64,000 bases of DNA from Methylobacterium sp. FF17. Lineage in GTDB: Bacteria; Pseudomonadota; Alphaproteobacteria; Rhizobiales; Beijerinckiaceae. The stretch spans positions 2,930,001 to 2,994,000 of the forward strand of contig NZ_CP107532.1 of NCBI RefSeq assembly GCF_025813715.1, in the 5' to 3' direction. Each line of letters starts with the position of its first letter. The first letter of the stretch is position 1. The notes under the pieces are model-generated. The model saw only the letters and a program-made list of their open reading frames with translations, did not search any database and was not told the DNA's origin. The position numbers and the translations under genes were made by a program. Positions 21,304-30,377 of the stretch are shown piece by piece.

Positions 21304-22635
21304 TCAGTGCAGCTTCACGCGCGATTCGGTGCGCCGGGTCAGGGCGCGCGCGACCGCGTCGAGGGTGGTCTTCACGGTGCCGTGCAGGGCCTGCTCGTGC
21401 ATCTTGTAGAGCGAGCGGTACATCATCCGGGCGAACAGCCCGGCGATGAACAGGTTCTTGCCCTTGATGAACCCCATCAGGTTGCCCACGGTCGAGTACT
21501 CGCCCAGCGAGACCAGCGAGCCGAAATCGCGGTACTTGAAGGCTTTCAGCGGCTTGCCGGCCATCTTGTCGGGGATGATCTTGATGAGGTGCGTGGCCTG
21601 CTGGTGCGCCGCCTGGGCTCGGGGCGGGATCGGCGTGTCCGAGCCCTTCTCCACGAGGTAGGCGCAATCGCCCATGGCGAAGACGTCCGGGTCGCGGGTG
21701 GTCTGCAGGGTGGGGGTCACGACGAGCTGGTTGTTGCGGGTGGTCTCCAGCCCGCCGATCTCGTGCAGGAAGGGCGGCGCCTTCACGCCGGCCGCCCAGA
21801 CCACGAGTTCGGAGGGGATGAAACCGCCATCGGCGAGTTGCACGCCGTCGGGCCGGACCTCCGTCACCCGCGCGCCGGTGCGGACCTCCACGCCGATCTT
21901 GTTGAGGAGCCCCATGACGTCCTGGGAGAGGCGCTCCGGCACGGCCGGCAGGATGCGGCTCGCCGCTTCCACCAGCGTGATCTTGAGGTCCTTGGCCGGG
22001 TCGATCCGGTCGAGGCCGGTCGCCGCCACGTGGCGGGTGGTGCGGTGGAGTTCGGCCGCGAGTTCGGTGCCGGTGGCGCCGGCCCCGATCACCGTGACGT
22101 GGAGCTGGCCGGGCCGCACGGGCCCGCTCTGGGTGTGGGCGCGCAGCATGCCGTTCACGAGGCGCTGGTGGAAGCGCACCGCCTGGCCCTGCGTGTCCAG
22201 GGCGATGGCGTTCTCCTTCACGCCGGGCGTGCCGAAATCGTTGGTGGTCGAACCCACCGCCATCACCAGCGTGTCGTAGGGAATCTCGCGCACGGGCGTG
22301 ACCTCGCGGCCCTCCGTGTCGTGGCTGGCCGCGAGGTGGATGACGCGCCGGGCCCGGTCGAGGCCGGTCATCTCGCCGATGCGGTAGCGGAAATTGTGCC
22401 GGTGGGCGTGGTGCAGGTAATCGACCGCGTGATGGCCGACATCGAGGCTGCCGGCGGCGACCTCGTGCAGCAGCGGCTTCCAGATATGGGTCCGGGCGCG
22501 GTCCACCAGGGTCACGTGCGCCTTGCCGCCGCGACCGAGCTTCTCGCCGAGCTTGGTCGCGAGCTGGAGCCCCGCCGCGCCGCCCCCGACCACCACGATG
22601 CGGTGCAGGTTCTCTACCGATTCGCCCGGGACCAT
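21304..22635 (-). CDS. ndh: Type II NADH dehydrogenase (NAD(P)/FAD-dependent oxidoreductase)
   Basis: NDH-2 enzymes pass electrons from NADH to quinone without pumping protons, at the inner face of the membrane. The 443-residue protein has an N-terminal FAD fold (RIVVVGGGAAGLQLATKL, 12-29) and a second dinucleotide fold (VTVIGAGATGTELAAEL, about 175-191). The C-terminal region (SLVSLGEYSTVGNLMG, then a helix through FIAGLFARMMYRSLYK) matches the membrane-attaching end of NDH-2. The ATG at 22635 gives the usual lead before the FAD loop. It is preceded by a 136-bp gap with a hairpin (22694-22709) after the GST gene. Other flavin disulfide-like reductases are less likely given the C-terminus. 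Confidence 0.85.
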   Translation of the reverse strand: MVPGESVENLHRIVVVGGGAAGLQLATKLGEKLGRGGKAHVTLVDRARTHIWKPLLHEVAAGSLDVGHHAVDYLHHAHRHNFRYRIGEMTGLDRARRVIHLAASHDTEGREVTPVREIPYDTLVMAVGSTTNDFGTPGVKENAIALDTQGQAVRFHQRLVNGMLRAHTQSGPVRPGQLHVTVIGAGATGTELAAELHRTTRHVAATGLDRIDPAKDLKITLVEAASRILPAVPERLSQDVMGLLNKIGVEVRTGARVTEVRPDGVQLADGGFIPSELVVWAAGVKAPPFLHEIGGLETTRNNQLVVTPTLQTTRDPDVFAMGDCAYLVEKGSDTPIPPRAQAAHQQATHLIKIIPDKMAGKPLKAFKYRDFGSLVSLGEYSTVGNLMGFIKGKNLFIAGLFARMMYRSLYKMHEQALHGTVKTTLDAVARALTRRTESRVKLH

Positions 22636-22771
22636 GAACGTCGCGTCCTCGCTGATGTGCAGGCCGGCCGATGCGGGCCCGCGACGGGAGCGACACGGGC
22701 GTGCCCGTGCCGTCAGTTTAGAAGGGTTGGAAAGACGTCTTAGAACGCCTCGGGGGACTTCGCCATTCCCG

Positions 22772-23416
22772 TCAAGCGGGGGCGCCCGGCTGCCGTGAGG
22801 GGTGTGCCCGGGCGAAAGCGTCCTGCGCGAGGCAATCCTCCGCGATCCGCCGCACGGTCGGGAACGGGCCGGTCTCGACCCCGAAGATGCCGGTGCCGAC
22901 CCAGAGGCTGACGAGGCAGAGGTCGGCGTGGCTGATGGCGTCGCCCTGCGCGTAGCGGCCGGTGCCGGGTTCGCCGGTCAGGCGCGCCTCCAGGGTCTTC
23001 AGCCCCGTTTCCATCCAATGGCGCACGAAGCCCAGCATGCGCTCGCGCGGGAGGTCGTAGGTCTGCATGAGGAAGTTGCGTACGCGCGGCACGTAGAGCG
23101 GATGCGTGTCGCAGGCCACCACCTGGGCCAGGGAGCGCGCCCGCGCCCGCGCCCGGGGATCGGCGGGCAGCAGCGGCACGGCCGGGTGGACGTCCTCCAG
23201 GTAGTCGAGGATCGCCAGCGACTGGATCAGGGGTGGGCCGTCGCCGTCGAAGAAGGCCGGGACCGCGCCCTGCGGGTTGATCGCCAGGAACTCGGGCTTG
23301 AACTGCTCGCCGGCATCGAGGTCGAGGAAGGTCTCCTCGTAGGCGATGCCCTTGAGGTTCAGGGCGACCCGCACCCGGAAAGCAGCGGCCGAGCGCCAGT
23401 TGCCGTACATCTTCAT
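22772..23416 (-). CDS. maiA: Glutathione S-transferase, maleylacetoacetate isomerase (zeta) type
   Basis: A 214-residue two-domain GST: a thioredoxin-like N-domain with NPQGAVPAFFDGDGPPLIQSLAI (47-69) as the glutathione site, and an all-helical C-domain. The early WRSAAAFRVRVALNLKG (7-23) and the helix around HPLYVPRVRNF (105-115) fit the zeta/MaiA class, which isomerises maleylacetoacetate in tyrosine and phenylalanine breakdown. The usual SSC of the zeta active site is replaced here by SAA (9-11), so true isomerase activity is less certain. No hmgA or fahA is adjacent. ATG 23416 is used; GTG at 23425 would add three residues. The gene is divergent from dgcN. Confidence 0.75.
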   Translation of the reverse strand: MKMYGNWRSAAAFRVRVALNLKGIAYEETFLDLDAGEQFKPEFLAINPQGAVPAFFDGDGPPLIQSLAILDYLEDVHPAVPLLPADPRARARARSLAQVVACDTHPLYVPRVRNFLMQTYDLPRERMLGFVRHWMETGLKTLEARLTGEPGTGRYAQGDAISHADLCLVSLWVGTGIFGVETGPFPTVRRIAEDCLAQDAFARAHPSRQPGAPA

Positions 23417-23599
23417 GCGCGTCACGTGTCCTCCCGCGGAATCTGGTCCGTCTCTTGTCGCCGCCGACCACACCCGACATCGCGCCGTCCCGCAAGTCCG
23501 TTCTTGCGAGCCCGTTGTTGCACACCCGTGGACGGGGGCGCGATTTGGCAGCCTCGCATTCCTCGCGCATAGGAGGGGGACAGGGCGTGATCCCGGCCG

Positions 23600-24643
23600 G
23601 TGAGCGACGCGATGCAGATCGAAACACCCTACCTGATGTTCCTCGGCGACGTGCCGGACCGGCTGGCCGCCAAGACCGCCTACGGCATCAAGGACTGGCG
23701 TCCCGAATGGTGCGTCGGCCAGCTGCGGCTGCCCGGCTGCGCCGCCGATCTCGGCATTCCGGACCTCACCCTGACAGAGGCCGTGGCCCGGGGCTGCCGC
23801 ACGCTGGTGATCGGCGTGGCCAATGCCGGCGGCGTCCTGCCCGAGCACTGGGTCGCCGAGGTGGTGGCGGCCCTGGAGGCGGGGCTCGACATCGCCAGCG
23901 GCCTGCATGCCCGCCTCGGCGCGGTGCCGGCCATCGCCGAGGCCGCCGAGCGCAACGGCCGCCAGCTCCACGACGTGCGTCACACCGACGAGACCTTCGC
24001 CACCGGCAAGGGGACCCGGCGTCCCGGCCGCCGCCTGCTCAGCGTCGGCACCGACTGCTCGGTGGGCAAGAAGTACACGGTGCTCGCCCTGGAGCGCGGC
24101 ATGCGCGAGCGCGGCCTCGACGCGGATTTCCGCGCCACCGGCCAGACCGGCGTGTTCATCTCCGGCCGCGGCGTCGCCATCGACGCGGTGGTGGCCGACT
24201 TCATCTCCGGCGCCGTCGAGTGGATCGCGCCGGCCGCCGCGCCGGACCACTGGGACCTCCTCGAAGGCCAGGGCTCGCTGTTCCACCCGTCCTTCGCGGG
24301 CGTCAGCCTCGGGCTGCTGCACGGGGCGCAGGCCGACGCCTTCGTGGTCTGCCACGAGCCGACCCGCACCACCATGCGCGGCGTCCAGCACCCGCTGCCG
24401 ACGATCCGGGAGGTCATCGACCTCACCGTGCAGCTCGGCCGCCTGACCAATCCGGAGATCCGCCCCGTGGGGATCGCGGTGAACACGCAGGACCTGGAGG
24501 AGGGGGCGGCCCGCGCGCTGCTCGCCGACCTCGCGGCCGAGCACGACCTGCCCGCCACCGACCCGGTGCGCTTCGGCGTCGAGGCGATCGTGGACCGGAT
24601 CGTCTCCGAGTTTCCCCCCGCCGTGACGGGGGCGAGCGCATGA
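23600..24643 (+). CDS. dgcN: DUF1611-type D-glutamate N-acetyltransferase DgcN
   Basis: The 347-residue protein belongs to the DUF1611 family, with a Rossmann-like N-domain and a P-loop-like segment GTDCSVGKKYT at about 152-162. Paired with DgcA, members were recently described as DgcN, which N-acetylates D-glutamate as the first step of a route that inverts it to the L-form. Here it overlaps dgcA by the classic ATGA, which is the strongest local evidence for that role. GTG at 23600 is chosen; ATG at 23612 is possible. It is divergent from the GST gene across 183 bp. The substrate is inferred from family and pairing only. Confidence 0.82.
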   Translation: MSDAMQIETPYLMFLGDVPDRLAAKTAYGIKDWRPEWCVGQLRLPGCAADLGIPDLTLTEAVARGCRTLVIGVANAGGVLPEHWVAEVVAALEAGLDIASGLHARLGAVPAIAEAAERNGRQLHDVRHTDETFATGKGTRRPGRRLLSVGTDCSVGKKYTVLALERGMRERGLDADFRATGQTGVFISGRGVAIDAVVADFISGAVEWIAPAAAPDHWDLLEGQGSLFHPSFAGVSLGLLHGAQADAFVVCHEPTRTTMRGVQHPLPTIREVIDLTVQLGRLTNPEIRPVGIAVNTQDLEEGAARALLADLAAEHDLPATDPVRFGVEAIVDRIVSEFPPAVTGASA

Positions 24644-25626
24644 GCCGGCGCCTCGACGTCGCGGTCGAGCGCTTCCCCATCGCGGGGGCCTTCACCATCG
24701 CGCGCGGCAGCCGGACCGAGGCGGTGGTGGTCCTCGCCACCGTCACCGACGCGGAGGGCCGGGTCGGGCGCGGCGAATGCGTGCCCTATGCCCGCTACGG
24801 CGAGAGCGTCGAGAGCGTGGAGGGCCTGATCCGCGATCAGGCCGGGCCCATCGCCGAGGGCGCGACCCGCGCCGACCTGCAGCGCCTCCTGCCGGCGGGC
24901 GCCGCCCGCAACGCCCTCGACTGCGCCCTGTTCGACCTGGAGGCCAAGCAGCTCGGGCGGCCCGCCTTCGCGATCGCGGGCCTGCCGGCGCCGCAGGTCG
25001 CCACCACGGCCTACACCCTGAGCCTCGGCGACCCCGACGCGATGGAGGCCGCCGCCCGGACGGCGGCGCACCGGCCGCTGCTCAAGGTCAAGCTCGGCGG
25101 GGCCGGCGACCCGGAGCGGATCGCCGCGGTGCGTCGGGGCGCGCCCGATTCGCGCCTGATCGTCGATGCCAACGAGGCCTGGCGGCCCGAGACGATCGAG
25201 GCCAACCTCGCCGCCTGCGTCGCGGCCGGCGTCGGCCTCATCGAGCAGCCGCTGCCGGCCGACGCGGACGCGCTGCTCGCCGAGATCGCGCGTCCGATCC
25301 CCATCTGCGCCGACGAGAGCCTGCACGACCGGGCCGGCCTCGACGCCCTGAGCCGGCGCTACGACGCCATCAACATCAAGCTCGACAAGGCCGGTGGCCT
25401 CACCGAGGCGGTGATGCTCGCCCACGAGGCCCGCGCGCGCGGCTTCTCTCTGATGATCGGCTGCATGGTCGGCACCTCGCTCGCCATGGCGCCCGCGATG
25501 CTGCTCGCCCACCACGCCGATTACGTGGATCTCGACGGCCCCCTGCTGCTCGCCCGCGACCGCGAGCCCGGGCTGCGCTTCGAGGGCAGCCTGGTCCATC
25601 CGCCGGAACCGGCGCTCTGGGGCTGA
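24640..25626 (+). CDS. dgcA: N-acetyl-D-glutamate racemase DgcA (enolase superfamily)
   Basis: A 328-residue member of the enolase superfamily, close to dipeptide epimerases. Expected catalytic and metal positions are all seen: K149-x-K151 in LLKVKLGG, D176 in VDANEAW, E202 in IEQPLP, D225 in CADES and K247 in NIKLDKAGG. Lysines on both faces of the barrel suit a 1,1-proton-transfer racemase. Next to a DUF1611 gene the likely substrate is N-acetyl-D-glutamate, giving N-acetyl-L-glutamate for a later deacetylase. An L-Ala-D/L-Glu epimerase for wall recycling is the main alternative. No deacetylase lies beside it. Confidence 0.82.
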   Translation: MSRRLDVAVERFPIAGAFTIARGSRTEAVVVLATVTDAEGRVGRGECVPYARYGESVESVEGLIRDQAGPIAEGATRADLQRLLPAGAARNALDCALFDLEAKQLGRPAFAIAGLPAPQVATTAYTLSLGDPDAMEAAARTAAHRPLLKVKLGGAGDPERIAAVRRGAPDSRLIVDANEAWRPETIEANLAACVAAGVGLIEQPLPADADALLAEIARPIPICADESLHDRAGLDALSRRYDAINIKLDKAGGLTEAVMLAHEARARGFSLMIGCMVGTSLAMAPAMLLAHHADYVDLDGPLLLARDREPGLRFEGSLVHPPEPALWG

Positions 25627-25630
25627 CGGA

Positions 25631-25735
25631 TCAGCCCTTCACGACGGCGCGCAGGGCATAGACCAGCGCCGTGAAGGTCACGAGGCTGACGGCGTAGAAG
25701 GCGACGAACCAGAGCAGGCGCCGGCCCTTGCTCAT
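25631..25735 (-). CDS. 34-residue membrane peptide, DUF2474/CydX-like
   Basis: MSKGRRLLWFVAFYAVSLV continues into one transmembrane helix (about 8-28) and a basic end (LRAVVKG). The basic start, the aromatic WF near the membrane face and the place 14 bp downstream of cydB fit the small DUF2474/CydX-like subunits that accompany cytochrome bd-type and cyanide-insensitive oxidases. The CDS is too short for routine detection. Its stop lies 5 bp from the end of the convergent dgcA gene. Confidence 0.65.
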   Translation of the reverse strand: MSKGRRLLWFVAFYAVSLVTFTALVYALRAVVKG

Positions 25736-25749
25736 GCGCGCGTCCCCGC

Positions 25750-26796
25750 TCAATGCCCGTAGCCTCCGGATTCGATGTCCTCCGCCACCTTCCCGCGGAA
25801 CACCCAGTAGGCGTAGCCGGTGTAGGCGAGGGTGAGCGGCATCACCACCGCGTAGCCGACCAGCGCGAATTGCAGGGCGCTCACGGCGTTGGCGGCCTGC
25901 CAGATCGTCATGCGGGGCGGCACGATGTAGGGGAACAGGCTGATCGCCAGCCCGAGGAAGCCGAGCAGGAACAGCGCGATCGTGAGGAGGAAGGGCGCCA
26001 CGTCGCGCCCGCCGCGCAGGCCGCGGAAGATGCCCCAGGCGACGAGGGCGGTGACGAGGGGCACCGGCGCCACGTAGAGGACGTTCGGCCAGGAGATCCA
26101 GCGCCACTGGATCTCGCGGCCGAGGAACGGCACCCAGGCGCTCACCAGGGCCATGGCCACCAGGGTGGCGGCGAGGAATTGCAGGCTCTTGCGCCGCGCC
26201 CAAATCTCGAGTTCGCCCGAGGTCTTCATCACGCACCAGGTCGCGCCGAGCAGGCCGTAGCCGCAGACGAGGCCGATGCCCGTGAGCACGCTGAAGGGCG
26301 TGAGCCAATCCAGGGTCCCGCCGGTGAAGGCCCGCCCCTCGGTCTGGAAGCCCTGCACGAAGGCGCCGAGCACCATGCCCTGCGCGAAGGTCGCGACCAG
26401 GGAGCCGTAGTGGAAGGCGTTGTCCCAGATGAACTGGGAGCGGGTGGCCTTGAACCGGAACTCGAAGGCGACGCCCCGGAAGATCAGGGCGATCAGCATC
26501 AGGATCAGCGGCAGGTAGAGGGCCGGCAGCAGGATCGCGTAGGCGACGCTGAACACCGCGAACAGGCCGCCGCCGCCGAGCACGAGCCAGGTCTCGTTGC
26601 CGTCCCAGATCGGCGCGACGGAGAGCATCATCCGGTCCCGCCAGTTGCCCTTGCGCGCCGCCGTGAACAGGATGCCGACCCCGAGGTCGAACCCGTCGAT
26701 CACGACATACATCGCCACCGCCACCGCCAGCAGCGCGGCCCAGACCAGGGGCAGCCAGAACGCGGCCCCCTCGTATTCCATCCCGAAGCCGAACAT
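25750..26796 (-). CDS. cydB: Cytochrome bd-type ubiquinol oxidase subunit II
   Basis: CydB is the structural partner of the haem-bearing CydA in the bd-type quinol oxidase of the inner membrane. The 348-residue polytopic protein has the family hallmarks MYVVIDGFDLGVGILF (28-43) and WDGNETWLVLGGGGLFAVF (64-82). ATG at 26796 is preceded by GGGGAGAGGCGG and gives the normal family N-terminus; the frame stays open upstream without family likeness. Remarkably, no cydA precedes it: the next upstream gene on this strand is an unrelated small protein. CydA must be encoded elsewhere or be lost. It is followed by a DUF2474-like peptide. Confidence 0.93.
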   Translation of the reverse strand: MFGFGMEYEGAAFWLPLVWAALLAVAVAMYVVIDGFDLGVGILFTAARKGNWRDRMMLSVAPIWDGNETWLVLGGGGLFAVFSVAYAILLPALYLPLILMLIALIFRGVAFEFRFKATRSQFIWDNAFHYGSLVATFAQGMVLGAFVQGFQTEGRAFTGGTLDWLTPFSVLTGIGLVCGYGLLGATWCVMKTSGELEIWARRKSLQFLAATLVAMALVSAWVPFLGREIQWRWISWPNVLYVAPVPLVTALVAWGIFRGLRGGRDVAPFLLTIALFLLGFLGLAISLFPYIVPPRMTIWQAANAVSALQFALVGYAVVMPLTLAYTGYAYWVFRGKVAEDIESGGYGH

Positions 26797-26918
26797 CCGC
26801 CGCCTCTCCCCGCCTCGCCTGGGAACTACCCGCCCTGGGGGATGTGCGTTCCCCCGCAAGGAGAAGCTTCCGGCGACCTCCCTCGAAAGGGACACCGGGA
26901 GCCGGTCAGGATCTCGGG

Positions 26919-27257
26919 TCAGGATCTTGGGCGCGCGCCGGGCCCGGGCTCTCCGTGACCGGGGCTGCGGCCCGCCGGTTCGGCGCGGGGCGGCGTGCCG
27001 CGCCAGGCGGGTGTGCGGTCGTCCTCCGCCAGGGTGTCCTCGGATGCCGGAGCGCTGGCCGCCCGCCGGGCGATCTCCAGTCCGCCCGCGCGCAGGGCCG
27101 CCTCGCGGGCCGGGGCGGGGAGGGCATCCCAGCCCTTCGCGGCGGCCTCGGCGAGGGTGGGCCGAGCGTCCGGGGGGATGATCGTCGAACCCTGGCGCTG
27201 GAGGGCGAGCCAGGACAGGCCGGCGATCACCAGGGCGGCGCGGAGGAGAAACGACAT
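26919..27257 (-). CDS. Hypothetical protein with N-terminal signal/anchor, 112 residues
   Basis: The protein starts MSFLLRAALVIAGLSWLAL, a short signal peptide or membrane anchor, followed by a soluble Ala/Arg-rich segment (DARPTLAEAAAKGWDALPA at 30-48) and a Pro/Gly/Arg-rich tail without predicted structure. It therefore probably acts outside the cytoplasmic face of the membrane. ATG 27257 is chosen because it begins directly before the hydrophobic stretch. It stands between cydB (122 bp downstream) and the divergent divJ-like gene. I recognise no family, and the tail has a composition close to that of a non-coding frame, so confidence is moderate. Confidence 0.55.
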   Translation of the reverse strand: MSFLLRAALVIAGLSWLALQRQGSTIIPPDARPTLAEAAAKGWDALPAPAREAALRAGGLEIARRAASAPASEDTLAEDDRTPAWRGTPPRAEPAGRSPGHGEPGPGARPRS

Positions 27258-27535
27258 GCCTTCGAGCCTCCATCCCCTGCGCACGCACAACGGTCGCGCC
27301 CACCCGGGCAATCGTCGGGAGCGGCCGTAAAGGTCTCCTGAAGGAACGCCCGCGATCGCCGCGCATGGTAAACGCAAGCTTAGCCCCACCGGTCAGGCCG
27401 ATTTGCAGCCTATTGCACCGAAAAGGTTCGTGACGAAGACCGGTGACGGTTACACCCCAGAAAGCATGCGGGGACAATCGGACCCTCTTGCGCAAGACTC
27501 GCTTAAGCTGGGTCTGCGACCTTGATCTCGGTTGA

Positions 27536-29518
27536 GTGTCAGTCGAGCCAAGGGGCGTCGGAGGAGCTTGTCGAGCTGTCTCCGCGCTGTGCGTGTCGGT
27601 ATTGCGTATTTACGGTGCCTTGGCTTCCCTCATCGATGTCCGCCTTGCGGGTCTCATCCATGAGTCGGTCATCGATGAGGCCGGCGTCCGGTTCCGGCAC
27701 GAGCGGTTCCTCGTGTCGCGGCTCGCCACCGGCCTGATGATGATGCTGTGCCTGCCGCCCTACCTCGTCCTGCGCGGGGTGCCGAGCGGCATCGAGGCCC
27801 TCGGCATCGCGAGCCTGATGCTTCCGGTCTTCGCCGCCGTCCTGCTCTCGCGCACCGGCATCCTCTGGCTCGCCCATGCGATCTCGTCGGCCGGCCTCAC
27901 CGGCCTCGTGGTCTGCCTCGCCATGATGACGGGGGGCGCGCAATCGGCCGCCGCGATCTGGCTGGTGGCGATCCCGCTGGAAGCCGTGGTCTCCGGCTCA
28001 CGGCGCGCGACCCTGGCGGCGGCGATCATCGCCGGCCTCGGCGCCCTGGCGGTGGCCCTGCTGCCCCCGCTGGCCGAGGGCGCGCTGCTTCCCGAATGGT
28101 CCCGCGCCCTGGCGATGCCGGTCTTCGCGCTGACCGCCATCGGCCACATCGCGGCCCAGGCCTCGGAGCATTTCCGGCACGAGGGCCGCTGGCTCTCCCG
28201 CCTGCGGGACAACGAGCGCCGCGACCGGATGCTGCTCTCGGCCATCGACGACCTCGTCACCTGGCACGACCCGAACGGCCGCGTCCTCGAGGCCAGTGCC
28301 TCCGCCGTCCGCTTCGTCGGCGCCGAGGCGGCCGCCCTGCACGGCCACGGCCTGCTCGAGCGGGTGCATGTCGCCGACCGTCCCCTGCTGCTCCAGGCGC
28401 TGAGCGACGTCGCCGCTCATGGCCGCCCGGCCACGGTGCAATTCCGCCTTCACCTCGACCCGGCCGCGATCCGCGCGGAGGGCGTCCCCCGGGTGATCTT
28501 CGCCGAAATGCGGATGCACCGCATCGAGGAATCCGACCCGGAGGCGGCGGGCGGCGCCGCCACCAGCGTGGTGGCCGTGACCCGCGACGTCACCGAGCAC
28601 CACCGCCACGCCGAGGAACTGGAGCAGGCGCGGGCCGAGGCGGAGCGGGCCGACGAGATCAAGAGCCGCTTCCTGGCCAATGTCAGCCACGAGCTGCGCA
28701 CGCCGCTGAATGCCATCATCGGCTTCTCCGAGGTTCTGGCGGGGGAGGGCACCATGGCCATCGAGCCGGCCCGGACCCGCGAATATGCCGGCATCATCCG
28801 CGATTCGGGCCAGCACCTGCTGGAGGTCGTCAACACGCTCCTCGACATGTCGCGCATCCAGGGCGGGCATTTCGACTACGCCCCCGAGCCCCTCGACATG
28901 AGCGCCCTGCTGCGCACCTGCTGCGACCTGATGCAGCTGAAGTTCGACCAGGCCGGCATCACCCTGGTGCGCGACGCCGCCGCCAAGCCCGTGGAGATCA
29001 CCGCGGACCTGCGCGCCTGCCGGCAGATGCTCATCAACCTCCTGTCGAACGCGCTGAAGTTCACGCCGCGCGGGGGACGGGTGGAGGTCGCCCTGCGCTG
29101 GTCGGGCGACCAGCTCGACCTCATCGTGGCCGACAGCGGCATCGGCATCGGCGAGGCGGACCTGCCGCGCGTGGGCAACCCGTTCTATCAGTGCGCCCAC
29201 GGCTACGAGCGCTCCCACGAGGGCACCGGGCTGGGCCTCTCCGTGGTGCAGGGACTCGTCGGGCTGCATGGCGGTGCCCTGGCCATCGAGAGCACCCGGG
29301 GCGAGGGCACCACGGTGATCGTGACCCTGCCCCGCGCCTGCCGCGAGAGCGGCGGACCGGTGCCGGTCGTGCGGATCCGGACCCGCGCGCGTCCGCCGAT
29401 GGTCGAGGGGCGCCTCGTGGCCCCCGCCGCCCTGGCGGCACGCCGGCCGATGGGTCTGTTCGAGGTCAGCCCGGAGCCCGTCCGAGAGAGCTACGTCCCC
29501 CTGCGCCGCGCCGGGTGA
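27536..29518 (+). CDS. divJ: DivJ-like membrane sensor histidine kinase
   Basis: The 660-residue kinase has about five to six hydrophobic helices in residues 65-205, a PAS region (about 235-360), a dimerisation domain with H385 in SHELRTPLNAIIGFSEVL and an HATPase domain (LINLLSNALKFTPRG, DSGIGIG, GTGLGLSVV). The membrane block with SRLATGLMMM, LSRTGILWLAH and VVSGSRRAT resembles DivJ of Rhizobiales and Caulobacter, the kinase that phosphorylates DivK at the stalked or old pole. The following genes (peptidoglycan-binding protein, DUF1491) are also what I recall beside divJ in relatives. GTG 27536 is the longest start; its ribosome site is weak and a later start is possible. Confidence 0.75.
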   Translation: MSVEPRGVGGACRAVSALCVSVLRIYGALASLIDVRLAGLIHESVIDEAGVRFRHERFLVSRLATGLMMMLCLPPYLVLRGVPSGIEALGIASLMLPVFAAVLLSRTGILWLAHAISSAGLTGLVVCLAMMTGGAQSAAAIWLVAIPLEAVVSGSRRATLAAAIIAGLGALAVALLPPLAEGALLPEWSRALAMPVFALTAIGHIAAQASEHFRHEGRWLSRLRDNERRDRMLLSAIDDLVTWHDPNGRVLEASASAVRFVGAEAAALHGHGLLERVHVADRPLLLQALSDVAAHGRPATVQFRLHLDPAAIRAEGVPRVIFAEMRMHRIEESDPEAAGGAATSVVAVTRDVTEHHRHAEELEQARAEAERADEIKSRFLANVSHELRTPLNAIIGFSEVLAGEGTMAIEPARTREYAGIIRDSGQHLLEVVNTLLDMSRIQGGHFDYAPEPLDMSALLRTCCDLMQLKFDQAGITLVRDAAAKPVEITADLRACRQMLINLLSNALKFTPRGGRVEVALRWSGDQLDLIVADSGIGIGEADLPRVGNPFYQCAHGYERSHEGTGLGLSVVQGLVGLHGGALAIESTRGEGTTVIVTLPRACRESGGPVPVVRIRTRARPPMVEGRLVAPAALAARRPMGLFEVSPEPVRESYVPLRRAG

Positions 29519-29584
29519 CGGCGCGCCGCGATCCCACCCACGTCCCCGCGGGTCCCAGGCCGCGTCGGGTCAGAAGGAGAAGTG

Positions 29585-30319
29585 ATGCGCGAGCCGCAAG
29601 CACGCCGCGACCAGCGAGAGATCATCGTTCCCACCCGGAGCGCCGAGGCGCGCCCCCGGGCGCGTCGGCGTCCGCAGGCGGGAGTTGCCGGCGGCGTCGC
29701 CTCCCTCGGGGCGACCGCCGGAACCCTCGGCCGAGCCTTCCTGCGCCATCCCGGCGAGATCCTCGGTGTGGCCGCCGTGCTCGGGGCCGTTTCGATGATC
29801 TGCCTGAACGCGCTGGGCTACCAGTCGGGCCGGCATCCCGCGCCGATCTTTCCGAAGCTCCCGGCGCGCACCGGCGTGACGGCCGCCGACAAGCCGCGAC
29901 CCGTCGCACAGGCGCAGGAGGGCGCTCGGGTCGAGGGGGCGAAACCCGATGCCGCCAAACTGGAAGCCGCCAAAGCCGAACCCGCCAAGGTCGAGTCTGC
30001 CAAGGCGGATTCTACCAGGGCGGAAGCGCCGGCTCGGACGCCCCGGGACGGCATCGGCGAGATCATCCGGGCGGGCGATCCGAAGGGCGCCGAGACCACG
30101 GCCTCCGTGGCCAGCCAAGCCAGCCTCTCCATCGCGCAGGCGCAGCGTGCCCTGAACAAGCTCGGCTACGGCCCACTCAAGGCCGACGGCGTCATCGGGG
30201 CGGGGACCCGCGCGGCCATCGAGAAGTTCGAGCGGGACCGCAAGCTGCCGGTCAAGGGCGAGCCATCGGCCCGGACCCTGCGCGAACTCGCTGCCCGGGC
30301 CGGGGCGAGTCGGGGCTGA
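29585..30319 (+). CDS. Membrane-anchored peptidoglycan-binding protein
   Basis: A 244-residue protein with a basic Arg/Pro cytosolic lead, one transmembrane helix at about 58-77, an Ala/Lys/Pro/Glu-rich linker (about 105-150) and a C-terminal PG_binding_1 domain (SIAQAQRALNKLGYGPLKAD at about 182-201, then GVIGAGTRAAIEKFERDRKL). The order places the domain in the periplasm on the wall. AAGGAG upstream suits ATG at 29585 better than the GTG at 29582. It follows the divJ-like kinase after 66 bp, so a link between wall binding and polar cell-cycle signalling is attractive but unproven. Confidence 0.85.
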   Translation: MREPQARRDQREIIVPTRSAEARPRARRRPQAGVAGGVASLGATAGTLGRAFLRHPGEILGVAAVLGAVSMICLNALGYQSGRHPAPIFPKLPARTGVTAADKPRPVAQAQEGARVEGAKPDAAKLEAAKAEPAKVESAKADSTRAEAPARTPRDGIGEIIRAGDPKGAETTASVASQASLSIAQAQRALNKLGYGPLKADGVIGAGTRAAIEKFERDRKLPVKGEPSARTLRELAARAGASRG

Positions 30320-30377
30320 CCGTCCCCGGCCCGCGCGAATTCGCGATCGGGCGGCGCGGATCTGCTATAGGCGGCGC

